Shown: positions 15,221 to 24,428 of the stretch, in pieces | Numbering within the stretch: position 1 is the first letter of the stretch | Layout of the letters: each line of letters begins with the position of its first letter | Source of the DNA: JAZDFP01 sp043801445 | GTDB taxonomy: Bacteria; Planctomycetota; MHYJ01; JACQXL01 | NCBI GenBank assembly: GCA_043801445.1 | Contig: JAZDMB010000016.1 | Location: 37,159 to 101,158 of the forward strand | Direction of reading: 5' to 3' | DNA length: 64,000 nucleotides | Made by a program: the position numbers and the translations under genes | The notes under the pieces: model-generated | Told to the model about the DNA's origin: nothing | The model's database searches: none | What the model saw: the letters and a program-made list of their open reading frames with translations, nothing else

Positions 15221-17020
15221 ATGTTTTTACCGACCACAAGGGACGAAATAAAGAAATTGGGCTGGGATAAGCCGGATATCATCCTCATTACCGGAGATGC
15301 TTATTTGGATAGTTCCTATGTCGGAGTGGCGGTTATCGGCAAGGTTCTTTCTAATGCGGGTTACAAAGTCGCAATAATCGGACAGCCTGATATTTACAGC
15401 GAGAAAGATATTACCCGGCTGGGCGAGCCTGAATTGTTCTGGGGTGTAACTGCCGGCGCGGTGGATTCAATGGTGGCAAATTATACCGCATCAAAGAAAA
15501 GGAAAAAACATGATGATTTCACGCCGACCGGCGAAAACAATAAAAGACCCGATAGAGCTTCAATAGTTTATTCAAACCTCATCAGAAAATATTTCAAGAA
15601 TACCAAACCTATTATCCTGGGAGGCATCGAGGCAAGCCTCAGAAGAATCGCTCATTACGATTATTGGGATGATGATATCAGGCGTTCCGTATTATTCGAT
15701 GCAAAAGCCGATGCGCTGGTTTACGGGATGGGTGAAAAGGCTATCGTTGAATTAGCCGGAAGATTAAAACAAGGATTGGATTTCAGTAACGTAAGAGGTA
15801 TTTGTTATATTTCAAATGAGCCGACCCGCCCGGTCGGGCAGGAAGACGGATTTGTTATCCTGCCGTCTTATGACGAGGTAAAGAATGATAAGTTGAAATT
15901 TATAGAGATGTTTCATACATTTTACGCTAATAATGACCCGATTACGGCAAAAGGTCTGTGCCAAAAACAGGATACCAGATACCTGGTCCAAAATCCGCCT
16001 TCAGAGCATTTAACCACTGCAGAGATTGATGATATTTATGATATTGATTACGAGAGAGACGTTCATCCTTATTACAAAAAACAGGGCGAGGTAAGGGCGC
16101 TGGATACAATAAGATTTGCGATTACAAGCCATAGAGGATGTTATGGCGAGTGCAATTTTTGTTCATTAACCGTGCATCAGGGAACAACCGTAATATCAAG
16201 AAGCGAGGAATCAATAATAAAAGAAGCGGAAAAAATTACCGGGTTGAAGGGATTCACAGGCTATATTTCTGACGTGGGCGGTCCGACCGCAAATACGTTC
16301 GGCATAGAATGCGAGAAGAAGCTGAAAAAAGGAATCTGTAAAGACAAAAGATGTTTGCATCCGGTGCATTGCAAGACAATGAAAATAAATCATAAGAAAC
16401 AAATCGAGCTTCTGAGAAACTTAAGAAAACTGAAAGGCATAAAAAAGGTATTCATCGGGTCAGGCATCCGCTATGATATGGTTTTAGAAGACAAGAAATA
16501 CGGGTTGGAATATATGAAAGAAATAATAAATCATCATGTTTCGGGACAGCTTAAAATCGCCCCCGAACATACCGAATATGAAGTGCTGAGAAAAATGGGA
16601 AAGACTCGGAATGAATATCTGCAAATATTTAAGGATGAGTTTTACCGTCTGACTCAAGAAGCCGGCAAAAAACAGTTTTTGACGTATTACTTCATCGCCG
16701 CCCATCCGGACTGTTCGTATAAAGATATGGAGAAATTAAAATGGTTTATCAAGAAAGAACTGATGATTAATCCCGAACAAGTGCAGATATTCACGCCGAC
16801 TCCTTCCACGTATTCCACTTTAATGTATTATACCGAAATGGACCCCTTCACCCCGTTAGAAAAGTCCTCGGTATCTAAAAAAGAATATGATTGTAATCGT
16901 TATCAATCGCGGCAATCTTTTCTAACGGGGTTCACATACGAAAAGATATTTGTAGAAAAAGATATAAAGGGTAAGGAACTTCAGAAGTCGCTGATAGTGT
17001 CAAGCCGAACCACAGATTAA
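15221..17020 (+). CDS. YgiQ-family radical SAM protein
   Basis: A 599-residue protein of the UPF0313/YgiQ family. The radical-SAM cluster motif CYGECNFC places Cys at 307, 311 and 314, within RGCYGECNFCSLTVHQG. The N-terminal third (about 1-290) is the cobalamin-binding-like Rossmann domain of the family (PDIILITGDAYLD, PIILGGIEASLRRIAHYDYW). Family members are uncharacterised; reaction unknown. The usual length is 600-700 residues, so it is complete. Residues 201-208 (around TRPVGQE) coincide with an in-frame GACCCGCCCGGTCGGGCAGG palindrome at 15823-15842. An AAGGAAG-like ribosome site precedes the ATG. Confidence 0.92.
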   Translation: MFLPTTRDEIKKLGWDKPDIILITGDAYLDSSYVGVAVIGKVLSNAGYKVAIIGQPDIYSEKDITRLGEPELFWGVTAGAVDSMVANYTASKKRKKHDDFTPTGENNKRPDRASIVYSNLIRKYFKNTKPIILGGIEASLRRIAHYDYWDDDIRRSVLFDAKADALVYGMGEKAIVELAGRLKQGLDFSNVRGICYISNEPTRPVGQEDGFVILPSYDEVKNDKLKFIEMFHTFYANNDPITAKGLCQKQDTRYLVQNPPSEHLTTAEIDDIYDIDYERDVHPYYKKQGEVRALDTIRFAITSHRGCYGECNFCSLTVHQGTTVISRSEESIIKEAEKITGLKGFTGYISDVGGPTANTFGIECEKKLKKGICKDKRCLHPVHCKTMKINHKKQIELLRNLRKLKGIKKVFIGSGIRYDMVLEDKKYGLEYMKEIINHHVSGQLKIAPEHTEYEVLRKMGKTRNEYLQIFKDEFYRLTQEAGKKQFLTYYFIAAHPDCSYKDMEKLKWFIKKELMINPEQVQIFTPTPSTYSTLMYYTEMDPFTPLEKSSVSKKEYDCNRYQSRQSFLTGFTYEKIFVEKDIKGKELQKSLIVSSRTTD

Positions 17021-17248
17021 CAGGATTTTTACCGAAAGAAAACTCCGTAACCGCAGATTATCGCAGATTTTTATCTATAATTTTAATCAGTTTAATCCGC
17101 TAAATCAGTTTAATAAATTTATTTGCCACAGAGACACAGAGTTAAATCCGTGTCCATCAGTATTTACCCAGCCCTTGTACACAAGAACTGGGTTTATCTG
17201 TGGTTGCATAAATTTTATGTGTTACCAAAATAATCATTGCTATTTTTG
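17021..17248. repeat. repeat-filled spacer
   Basis: No gene. It holds several CACAGATTAACAGG-, GCAGATTATCGCAG- and GCCACAGAGACACAGAG-type repeats and a CCCAGCCCTTGTACACAAGAACTGGG hairpin (17167-17192) related to ones in the release-factor-like gene and the cyclase gene. Confidence 0.6.
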
Positions 17249-17277
17249 TTGACCCAGTTGGAAATGTTTAATATAAA
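17249..17277 (+). promoter_or_regulatory. sigma70-type promoter upstream of rpsO
   Basis: TTGACC at 17249-17254 and TATAAA at 17272-17277 are 17 bp apart. The rpsO ATG is about 90 bp downstream, leaving room for an S15-autoregulated leader, which is known in other bacteria. A repeat fragment (GTTTATCTGTGG) lies in that leader. Confidence 0.65.
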
Positions 17278-17368
17278 GTGAAAATAAGGAAATTATGAGT
17301 ACACAGGTTATCTGGATAAAATTAAATTAGTGTTTATCTGGTTTATCTGTGGTAAAAGGAGAAAAATT

Positions 17369-17638
17369 ATGGTAATGACATTAGAAACCAAAACAGACAT
17401 TATAAAAAAACATCGGGTTAATAAGAAGGATACGGGTTCGCCGGAAGTTCAAATTGCTATTTTAACGGAGAGAATAAACGGTTTTTCAACCCATTCCCAG
17501 CAACATCCCAAAGACCATAGTTCCCGCAGGGGTCTTTTGATGATGATTGGACAGCGTTCCAGACTTCTTAAATATCTTGCAAAATACCAACCGGCCCGGT
17601 ATCAAAAAATAATTAAAGAATTAAATATCAGAAAATAG
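17369..17638 (+). CDS. rpsO: 30S ribosomal protein S15
   Basis: An 89-residue protein, the usual S15 length. Characteristic segments are TGSPEVQIAILTERI, HPKDHSSRRGLLMMIGQRSRLLKYL and the basic C-terminus. S15 binds 16S rRNA early in small-subunit assembly. The ATG at 17369 is chosen because AAAAGGAG sits just upstream; an earlier in-frame codon lies inside a dispersed repeat. It precedes pnp, the order found in very many bacteria, separated by 81 bp. Confidence 0.98.
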   Translation: MVMTLETKTDIIKKHRVNKKDTGSPEVQIAILTERINGFSTHSQQHPKDHSSRRGLLMMIGQRSRLLKYLAKYQPARYQKIIKELNIRK

Positions 17639-17719
17639 TAAAAGAATAGAGCGAAGAGCATATTACTCTATGCTTCACGCCCTATACTCTACGCATTGTA
17701 AAGGATTGAATATAGATAT

Positions 17720-19831
17720 ATGAGTTATAAAGTAGAAGCGGAAATTAATAGTCGTAAATTTACAATAGAAACCGGTTATCTGGCTCAGTTGGCTCATGGA
17801 GCAGCGGTTGTTTCATACGGTGATGCCGTGGTTTTGGTCACAGTGGTGCATGGCGAAAAAAGAGAATCTGATTATAAAGATGACATGCTGCCTTTGACGG
17901 TAGATTATCGCGAGAAAATATCAGCCGCCGGTAGAATACCGGGAGGTTTTTTCAAGAGAGAAGGCCGTCCGACTACCAAAGAAATTCTGACCATGCGATT
18001 GATAGACCGCCCCTTGAGGCCTCTTTTCCCGTCTTCATTCCGTAATGAGCTTCAGATTATGGCTTCGGTGTTATCAGCGGATGATAAATATGACCCGGAT
18101 ATTCTTGCCATTAATGGCGCCTCAGCTGCATTAACCATTTCAGAGATACCTTTTAATGGACCTATTGCCGCGGTTCGTATCGGTAAAATAGGGAGCAGCT
18201 TCATTATTAACCCTTCTTATGAGGAATCATCTAAAGGCGAATTGGAATTGGTGGTAGCCGGCAGCGCGGATGCCGTGATAATGGTTGAAGGGTCGGCTAA
18301 AGAATCATCCGAAGAAACTATCGTTTCTGCCATATCTTTTGCCCATCAGGAAATAAAAAAAATAGTCGTATTGCAAAAACAGCTTCAGGCTAAAGTTGCT
18401 CCTAAAAAAATAGCGGTTGTACCCGAAGAAATTGATGCCGCACTTTATGCTGAAATCAAAACTCTGGTATATAAATCCATGAGAGATAAGATTCAAGTTA
18501 AAGCGAAAAAGGAGCGAATAGAGGCTTTAGATAAAATAAAAGAACCGGTTCTCAATAAATACATTGATAAGATTGAGGATAAAGACGCTAAAAATGTTTT
18601 AGCAAAACAGCTGGAGAAAATTTTTAGCGCGTTAGAAAAAGAGGTGCTAAGAGAACTTGTTTTGGATAATAAACGCATTGATGGCCGCGGTTTGAAAGAT
18701 ATCAGACAGATTTCAGGTACGGTCGGGTTATTACCCAGAACGCATGGTTCGGCTTTATTTATGCGCGGTGAAACCCAGGCGCTTGTTGTAACAACGCTCG
18801 GTTCGTCAATGGATGAACAGATTATAGACGGATTAGCGGAAGAATATTCCAAAAGATTCATATTACATTATAATTTCCCGCCTTTTTCAGTTGGCGAGAT
18901 AAAACCTCTGCGCGGTCCGGGTCGTCGTGAAATCGGCCATGGTAATTTAGCCGAATGCAGTTTGGAATCAATGCTTCCCGACGAAGCTGATTTTCCTTAC
19001 ACCATCAGAATCGTTTCCGATATTCTTCAATCTAACGGCTCTTCTTCGATGGCAACGGTTTGCGGTGGGACACTCGCATTGATGGATGCGGGAGTTCCTG
19101 TTAAAAAACCGGTAGCCGGAATTGCCATGGGACTTGTTAAGGAAAAAAATGAGGTTAGAATTCTTTCTGATATTCTTGGTTCAGAGGACCATTTGGGCGA
19201 TATGGATTTCAAAGTCGCTGGTACCGCTGACGGGATTACGGCTGTTCAAATGGATATAAAAATAAGCGGTATTTCTTCGGAAATAATCGGTCAGGCTTTG
19301 CAACAAGCCCGCGAAGGAAGAATTTTTATACTTGGTGAAATGAAAAAGATACTTGCGTCACCCCGTGAAAAGATTTCTTCGTATGCGCCTCGATTTGCTA
19401 AATTGAAAATCAGGTCGGACAAAATCGGCGCGTTAATCGGACCATCAGGCAAAAATATCAAAAGAATACAGGCAGATACCGGCGCCACGATTGAAATCGA
19501 AGAAGATGGAACGGTCTTAATTTATGCATCCGATGAAACTTCGACAAATAAGGCTAAACAACTGGTTGAAGACAGCACTGCTTCGCCAGAGGTCGGTAAA
19601 ACATATAATGCCAGAGTAGTTTCCGTCCGTGAATTCGGCGCTTTTGCCGAGATATTACCTGGACAGGAAGGTCTTATTCATATTTCAGAATTATCCGATG
19701 TTTTTGTAAAAGATGTCAATGATGCTGTCAAGGTGGGCGATACCTTCCCTGTCAAAGTCCTTGCCATAGATGACCAGGGTAAGGTCAGATTAAGCCGTAA
19801 AGCGCTTTTAATCGGCAACAAAAACACATAG
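17720..19831 (+). CDS. pnp: polyribonucleotide nucleotidyltransferase (PNPase)
   Basis: A 703-residue phosphorolytic 3'-5' exoribonuclease. Two RNase PH domains (about 1-220 and 315-540) flank a helical linker. A KH domain follows (IRSDKIGALIGPSGKNIKRI), then an S1 domain (GKTYNARVVSVREFGAFAEI, GLIHISELSD). The second core keeps the RNase PH phosphate-binding and active-site region (LRGPGRREIGHGNLAE and DILGSEDHLGDMDFKVAGT). Length and domain order are standard. It degrades mRNA in partnership with other nucleases and sits between rpsO and a YhaM-like exonuclease gene. Confidence 0.98.
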   Translation: MSYKVEAEINSRKFTIETGYLAQLAHGAAVVSYGDAVVLVTVVHGEKRESDYKDDMLPLTVDYREKISAAGRIPGGFFKREGRPTTKEILTMRLIDRPLRPLFPSSFRNELQIMASVLSADDKYDPDILAINGASAALTISEIPFNGPIAAVRIGKIGSSFIINPSYEESSKGELELVVAGSADAVIMVEGSAKESSEETIVSAISFAHQEIKKIVVLQKQLQAKVAPKKIAVVPEEIDAALYAEIKTLVYKSMRDKIQVKAKKERIEALDKIKEPVLNKYIDKIEDKDAKNVLAKQLEKIFSALEKEVLRELVLDNKRIDGRGLKDIRQISGTVGLLPRTHGSALFMRGETQALVVTTLGSSMDEQIIDGLAEEYSKRFILHYNFPPFSVGEIKPLRGPGRREIGHGNLAECSLESMLPDEADFPYTIRIVSDILQSNGSSSMATVCGGTLALMDAGVPVKKPVAGIAMGLVKEKNEVRILSDILGSEDHLGDMDFKVAGTADGITAVQMDIKISGISSEIIGQALQQAREGRIFILGEMKKILASPREKISSYAPRFAKLKIRSDKIGALIGPSGKNIKRIQADTGATIEIEEDGTVLIYASDETSTNKAKQLVEDSTASPEVGKTYNARVVSVREFGAFAEILPGQEGLIHISELSDVFVKDVNDAVKVGDTFPVKVLAIDDQGKVRLSRKALLIGNKNT

Positions 19832-19896
19832 ATAAAAAGGTAAGCTATAAAAGACAGAAACAATTTAATCGGTAAATAAAGCCGACTGTATTAATT

Positions 19897-20832
19897 ATGT
19901 CTCATAAGTTCATTAAAGATCTAAGCGCTTATGATACAGTTGACCAGGTGTTTCAAGTCGTAAGCAAACAGCAAAGAATAAAACGAGATGGCTTACCTTA
20001 TCTTAATCTGGAATTACGCGATAAAACAGGTAAAATCCAGGCTAAGATGTGGGATAATCTTCCCAAAACAGACTCGATAGTCGAACATGGTTTCGTCTGC
20101 GTTAAAGGTCAAATAGAATTATATAAAAGCGCTTTACAACTCGTCATCAGTTCGCTTGCTTCTGCTTCTCCGGAAGACATCAATCAGGAATTTTTCATTT
20201 CTAAAACCTCAAAAGACATAGAATTACTCTACGAGGAATTTAAAGGAATTCTTTCCGGAGTGAAAGACCCTTTTTTAGCAGAATTGATTCAACAATTTCT
20301 AACGGATAATGATTTCGTTCGAGAATTTAAGACAACAACAGCCGCCATAGAAAGGCATCATCCTTATAGCGGCGGATTACTTGAGCACACGGTTAATATT
20401 CTCAATATCGCGTCGCGTATTTCAGAATATTATAAAATAATTAATACTGATTTGCTTTTGACAGGAATATTCTTACACGATATCGGTAAAATAAAAGAAT
20501 ATGAAATAAAGATTACGCCGCAAATGACTGACGAGGGCAGATTAATAGGGCATACTATTCTTGGTATTGTGATGTTAGAAGAGAAAATTCGCAATATAAA
20601 AGACTTTCCGTCTCTATATAAATCTTTGTTAGAGCATCTCATAGGCAGTCACCATGGCCAATATGATTATGGGGCTCCTGTTTTACCTATGACTCCGGAA
20701 GCATTGCTATTGCATTATCTGGATAATCTGGATGCCCGAATGGGTGAATACCAACTGCTTTCAAAAGATTTGCCAAGCGGCGGATGGACTGAATGGTCAA
20801 AATCGTTAGATAGAAAATTTTATAAGGCGTAA
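19897..20832 (+). CDS. YhaM-type 3'-5' exoribonuclease (OB fold plus HD domain)
   Basis: A 311-residue protein. Residues about 10-95 form an OB-fold nucleic-acid-binding domain (YLNLELRDKTGKIQAKMWD, VCVKGQIELYKSALQL). Residues about 150-300 form an HD metal-dependent phosphohydrolase domain, with H164 in GGLLEHTVNI and H194-D195 in FLHDIGKIKEY, then GSHHGQYDYGAPVLP. This matches YhaM/CBF1 family 3'-5' exonucleases that trim RNA and single-stranded DNA. It lies 65 bp after pnp, so the two exonucleases may be coexpressed. Confidence 0.92.
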   Translation: MSHKFIKDLSAYDTVDQVFQVVSKQQRIKRDGLPYLNLELRDKTGKIQAKMWDNLPKTDSIVEHGFVCVKGQIELYKSALQLVISSLASASPEDINQEFFISKTSKDIELLYEEFKGILSGVKDPFLAELIQQFLTDNDFVREFKTTTAAIERHHPYSGGLLEHTVNILNIASRISEYYKIINTDLLLTGIFLHDIGKIKEYEIKITPQMTDEGRLIGHTILGIVMLEEKIRNIKDFPSLYKSLLEHLIGSHHGQYDYGAPVLPMTPEALLLHYLDNLDARMGEYQLLSKDLPSGGWTEWSKSLDRKFYKA

Positions 20833-21068
20833 CTGATAATTAAATCAAATTATATTATATTAACCGTTTTACAGGATTTCTATCGGCAACAAGGTGACAT
20901 ATACACACTACAGATAAAATAGGCCGCATGCTCAATAATACTTATTCCCAAGAGTCGATGTGTTATTGATTCTGCTCATTCCTTTATATCCCGATTGTTT
21001 GCCATAAAATCTTCCTCGTAAGAAGTTTATATTCTTCTGTAGAGGCAAATAAATTTTATATAAAATTA
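20833..21068. other. spacer without a gene
   Basis: No gene and none of the common repeats is evident. The last 40 bases before the promoter (AAATAAATTTTATATAAAAT and neighbours) are very AT-rich and could act as an UP element. Confidence 0.4.
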
Positions 21069-21097
21069 TTGACGAGACTTTCGCGCGAAACTATAGA
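21069..21097 (+). promoter_or_regulatory. strong promoter of the tig-clpP-clpX operon
   Basis: TTGACG at 21069-21074 and TATAGA at 21092-21097 are exactly 17 bp apart, preceded by an AT-rich tract. Transcription would start near 21104, giving a leader of about 60 nt before the trigger factor ATG. The spacer between the two hexamers is filled by a perfect palindrome listed separately. Confidence 0.75.
21079..21090. promoter_or_regulatory. candidate operator TTTCGCGCGAAA within the tig promoter
   Basis: A perfect 12-bp palindrome lies wholly between the -35 and -10 hexamers, where a bound repressor would block RNA polymerase. It does not match CIRCE (HrcA) or the CtsR direct repeat, the classic regulators of chaperone and clp genes. 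No second copy was seen in the window. Confidence 0.55.
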
Positions 21098-21163
21098 AGG
21101 GCTGGAGTTAATACCATAGCTTTAACTGTAATGTCTTAATAGGTAACATAGAGGAGAAAATGG

Positions 21164-22456
21164 ATGCAAACAGAAATAAAAGAAGTCGGGCCATGTAAGA
21201 TACAGATAAAAATAGAAGTTCCCGCCGATAAAATCAAAGAAAAATTGGATGAGAAATACACCAGCTTTATTTCTTCCGCTGTTATTCCCGGATTCAGGAA
21301 AGGATTCGCGCCTCGTGAATTAGTGGAGCGTAAATTCGGTAACGATATAAAGGAAGAATTTAAGAATGATATAATCGGCTCATCTTGCGCTGATGCTTTC
21401 AAGGATAATAATTTGAAGCCTATAAGTGAACCTGAAATCGACTATGAAAAGATTATAATAGAGGCAGCAAAACCTTTATCCTTTAATGTTACAATTGAAG
21501 TAGAACCAACAATAAATCTAACCGATTATACATCTGTCCCGGTAAAAAAAATCATTCCTGCTGAAATAAATGATAAAGATATCGATACCGCCATTGAAAG
21601 CATACGAACCAAGCATGGGGAATGGCAAGTTTTAGAGAAGCAAGCAGCTAAAAACGGCGATATGCTTGTTTTTAACCAGGAAACCTTTATTGATGCTAAA
21701 CGAATTCATCAAAACGAAAATACTAATTTTATTATCGGTTCAGGAATAAAGTTTTTCGGCAAAACATCAAATGCTATCGGCGATTCTTTAGTTGGCGTGA
21801 AAAATGGCGACCTAAAAGAAGTTGATCTTAAAGTTCCGGATGATGTTGAAAAAACCGAATATCGGGGTAAAGAAGCAAAGGTAAAAATCACGGTTAAAGA
21901 AGTAAAACGGCTAAAAATTCCGGAACTGACTGAGGACTGGGCAAAATTAATAGGATTTGATTCCATCAGTCATATGAAAGAAGAGATAAAAAAACGACTC
22001 CAGAATCAAAAAGAAAAGGAAGTAGAATATAAAACGGAAGAGCAGATTCTCGATTCTATTCTCCAGAAAACTGATTTCCAACTGCCCGAAAGCTTAGTTA
22101 ACGAGAATATAAATTATCTGTTACGCCGATGGACTCTTCCGATGTTGATGGAAGGACGCACCGAAAAAGAAGTTTCCGGAGATGTTGAAAACATGAAAAC
22201 TAAAGCAAAAGAGACGGCTGTAAAAGAACTTAAAATTCAATTTATTTGCGACCATATCGCAAAAAAGGAAAAGATATTTGTTACCGAAGATGAAATCAGT
22301 CAACGAATAAACGAATTAGCAGGTCACTATCATAAATGGCCCAATGAGATCAAGAAATATTATGAAGAAAATCATCAGTTGGGTCAATTACGTGCAGACA
22401 TACGCGAAGAAAAAGTCAGAAAATTCTTAAGGGAAAAAGCTGTCATTAGCAATTAA
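21164..22456 (+). CDS. tig: trigger factor chaperone
   Basis: A 430-residue ribosome-associated chaperone. The N-terminal ribosome-binding region contains the signature area PGFRKGFAPRELVERKFG (canonically GFRxGKxP, here with Phe-Ala in place of Lys-Val). A divergent FKBP-like domain (about 150-245) and a helical C-terminal chaperone domain follow. GAGGAG sits 7 bases before the ATG. It heads an operon with clpP and clpX, the common bacterial order, and is driven by the promoter at 21069. The PPIase domain lacks several expected aromatic residues, so it may have little isomerase activity. Confidence 0.95.
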   Translation: MQTEIKEVGPCKIQIKIEVPADKIKEKLDEKYTSFISSAVIPGFRKGFAPRELVERKFGNDIKEEFKNDIIGSSCADAFKDNNLKPISEPEIDYEKIIIEAAKPLSFNVTIEVEPTINLTDYTSVPVKKIIPAEINDKDIDTAIESIRTKHGEWQVLEKQAAKNGDMLVFNQETFIDAKRIHQNENTNFIIGSGIKFFGKTSNAIGDSLVGVKNGDLKEVDLKVPDDVEKTEYRGKEAKVKITVKEVKRLKIPELTEDWAKLIGFDSISHMKEEIKKRLQNQKEKEVEYKTEEQILDSILQKTDFQLPESLVNENINYLLRRWTLPMLMEGRTEKEVSGDVENMKTKAKETAVKELKIQFICDHIAKKEKIFVTEDEISQRINELAGHYHKWPNEIKKYYEENHQLGQLRADIREEKVRKFLREKAVISN

Positions 22457-22478
22457 AATATAATACGAAGGAGAATCT

Positions 22479-23093
22479 ATGAGTTATCTTATACCTATCG
22501 TAATTGAAAAAACCGGCAAGGGTGAACGATCCTATGATATTTGGTCAAGGCTTCTAAAAGACCGTATTATTTTTATCGGCTCGCAAATTGATGATTATAC
22601 GGCTAATTTAATTATAGCGCAAATTTTGTTCCTGCAGATGGAGAATAAAAATCAGGATATCAATCTGTATATTAATTCGCCGGGTGGTTCGGTAACAGCC
22701 GGGTTAGCTATTTATGATACAATGCAATTTGTCCAGTGTGATGTCTCCACATACTGTATTGGCCAAGCTTCAAGTATGGGGGCGATCCTTTTAGCTGCCG
22801 GAACAAAGGGAAAACGCAATTGCTTGCCTCATGCCCGCATTATGCTCCACCAGCCATGGGGTGGCACTCAAGGCGATGCAACGGATATTAAAATTCAAGC
22901 TGAAGAAATTATCAAACTAAAACATAAAATAAACCTTATTGTCACTAAACATACCGGACAACCTTTAGAAAAAGTAGAAAAAGATACGGACCGTGATTAT
23001 TTTATGTCTGCCGCGGAAGCCAAAAATTATGGCATCGTGGATGAAGTAATAGAATCGCTAAAGTTAAAAAACGAGTCACAAGTTAAAAGTTAA
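22479..23093 (+). CDS. clpP: ATP-dependent Clp protease proteolytic subunit
   Basis: A 204-residue serine peptidase. The catalytic triad is visible: S99 in GQASSMGAILLAAG, H124 in ARIMLHQPWGG and D173 in DTDRDYFMSA. ClpP forms a two-ring barrel that degrades proteins unfolded by ClpX. An AAGGAG ribosome site precedes the ATG, 22 bp after tig. It is followed 11 bp later by clpX. Confidence 0.98.
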   Translation: MSYLIPIVIEKTGKGERSYDIWSRLLKDRIIFIGSQIDDYTANLIIAQILFLQMENKNQDINLYINSPGGSVTAGLAIYDTMQFVQCDVSTYCIGQASSMGAILLAAGTKGKRNCLPHARIMLHQPWGGTQGDATDIKIQAEEIIKLKHKINLIVTKHTGQPLEKVEKDTDRDYFMSAAEAKNYGIVDEVIESLKLKNESQVKS

Positions 23094-23104
23094 TATAATC
23101 GTCA

Positions 23105-24385
23105 ATGAAGCGTTCTAAGAAAAATAATAAAGGGGAGCAAGTATGCTCCTTTTGCGGCCTTCCATATACTACAGAGAATAGTTTAATAAAGGGACTTGCC
23201 GGAGCTACTATTTGTTCCGGCTGTGTTTCCATCTGTAGTCGGATGCTTAAAAAGAACGACCGCTTAGGACATCGGGGACCTTTTCGCAAGGAACATCTCA
23301 TAAAAAATTCACCTACCCCACCGGAAATCAAGAAGAAATTGGATGAATATATCGTGGGGCAAGACCGGACTAAAAAAGTAGTTTCTGTCGCGGTTAATCA
23401 TCATTATAAACGTATTCTCAACCCTATCCATAATGGCGATGTGGAATTAGAAAAAAGTAATATCCTTCTTATTGGTCCGACCGGTTGCGGTAAGACATTA
23501 ATTGCCCGGACATTGGCTAAAATTCTGGATGTGCCATTTGCGATAGGCGATGCAACTACCTTGACAGAAGCAGGCTATGTCGGCGAAGATGTGGAGAATC
23601 TTCTGTTAAGATTGATTCAAGCCGCCGATTATGACCTTACTCGGGCAGAAAGAGGAATTATTTATATTGATGAAATAGATAAAATTGCCCGGACACATAA
23701 TAATCCATCTATTACCCGAGATGTTTCCGGTGAAGGTGTGCAGCAAGGATTGCTTAAAATATTAGAAGGCACTATTGCCAGCGTTCCGCCTCAGGGAGGC
23801 CGTAAACACCCTGAACAGGAATATATTCAAATTGACACTACTCATATTCTTTTTATTGCCGGAGGAACATTTGATGGAATAGAAAATTCTATCGGCAGGC
23901 GTATTGGACGGAAACAGATTGGGTTTGACGCAGAAACCAGAGACTTGGATGAATTGGGGCTTGGAGAAATTTTGGAGCATAATGAACCTGAAGATTTAAT
24001 GGAATTTGGAATGATTCCTGAATTTATCGGGCGTTTCCCGGTAACCTGTATCGTTAAACCTTTAGATTTGGTAGCAATGATAAAGATTCTGACAGAACCT
24101 AAAAATGCTTTAATCAGACAATATCAAGCATTTTTTAAAATGGAAAATGCAAATCTCGAATTCAGCCGAGAAGCATTAGAAGAAATAGGCAAAAAAGCGC
24201 TGGCAAAAAAAACCGGGGCAAGGGCTCTTCGCGCTATTCTTGAAGAACTCCTACTGGATACAATGTTTGAATTGCCAAGTTCGAAAAAACCCAGAACCTT
24301 TCGGATTACTGCAGAAATGTTCAAGGGAATTCAAACAATAAAACCAATTTATTCCGAACATCAAAGTGTTTGTAAAACAGCTTGA
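23105..24385 (+). CDS. clpX: Clp protease ATP-binding subunit ClpX
   Basis: A 426-residue AAA+ unfoldase. An N-terminal four-Cys zinc-binding domain (CSFCGLP and CSGCVSIC) recruits adaptors and substrates. The AAA+ core has Walker A GPTGCGKT, Walker B IIYIDEIDKIA and the pore-loop region YVGEDVENLLLRL. The ClpP-docking loop contains IGF-like residues near RRIGRKQIGF. Length is typical. There is no clear ribosome site, so translation is probably coupled to clpP. Confidence 0.97.
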   Translation: MKRSKKNNKGEQVCSFCGLPYTTENSLIKGLAGATICSGCVSICSRMLKKNDRLGHRGPFRKEHLIKNSPTPPEIKKKLDEYIVGQDRTKKVVSVAVNHHYKRILNPIHNGDVELEKSNILLIGPTGCGKTLIARTLAKILDVPFAIGDATTLTEAGYVGEDVENLLLRLIQAADYDLTRAERGIIYIDEIDKIARTHNNPSITRDVSGEGVQQGLLKILEGTIASVPPQGGRKHPEQEYIQIDTTHILFIAGGTFDGIENSIGRRIGRKQIGFDAETRDLDELGLGEILEHNEPEDLMEFGMIPEFIGRFPVTCIVKPLDLVAMIKILTEPKNALIRQYQAFFKMENANLEFSREALEEIGKKALAKKTGARALRAILEELLLDTMFELPSSKKPRTFRITAEMFKGIQTIKPIYSEHQSVCKTA

Positions 24386-24428
24386 TTCAGCACCAGTTCA
24401 AGTGTGAAGTTAAAGAAAAGTTAAAATT

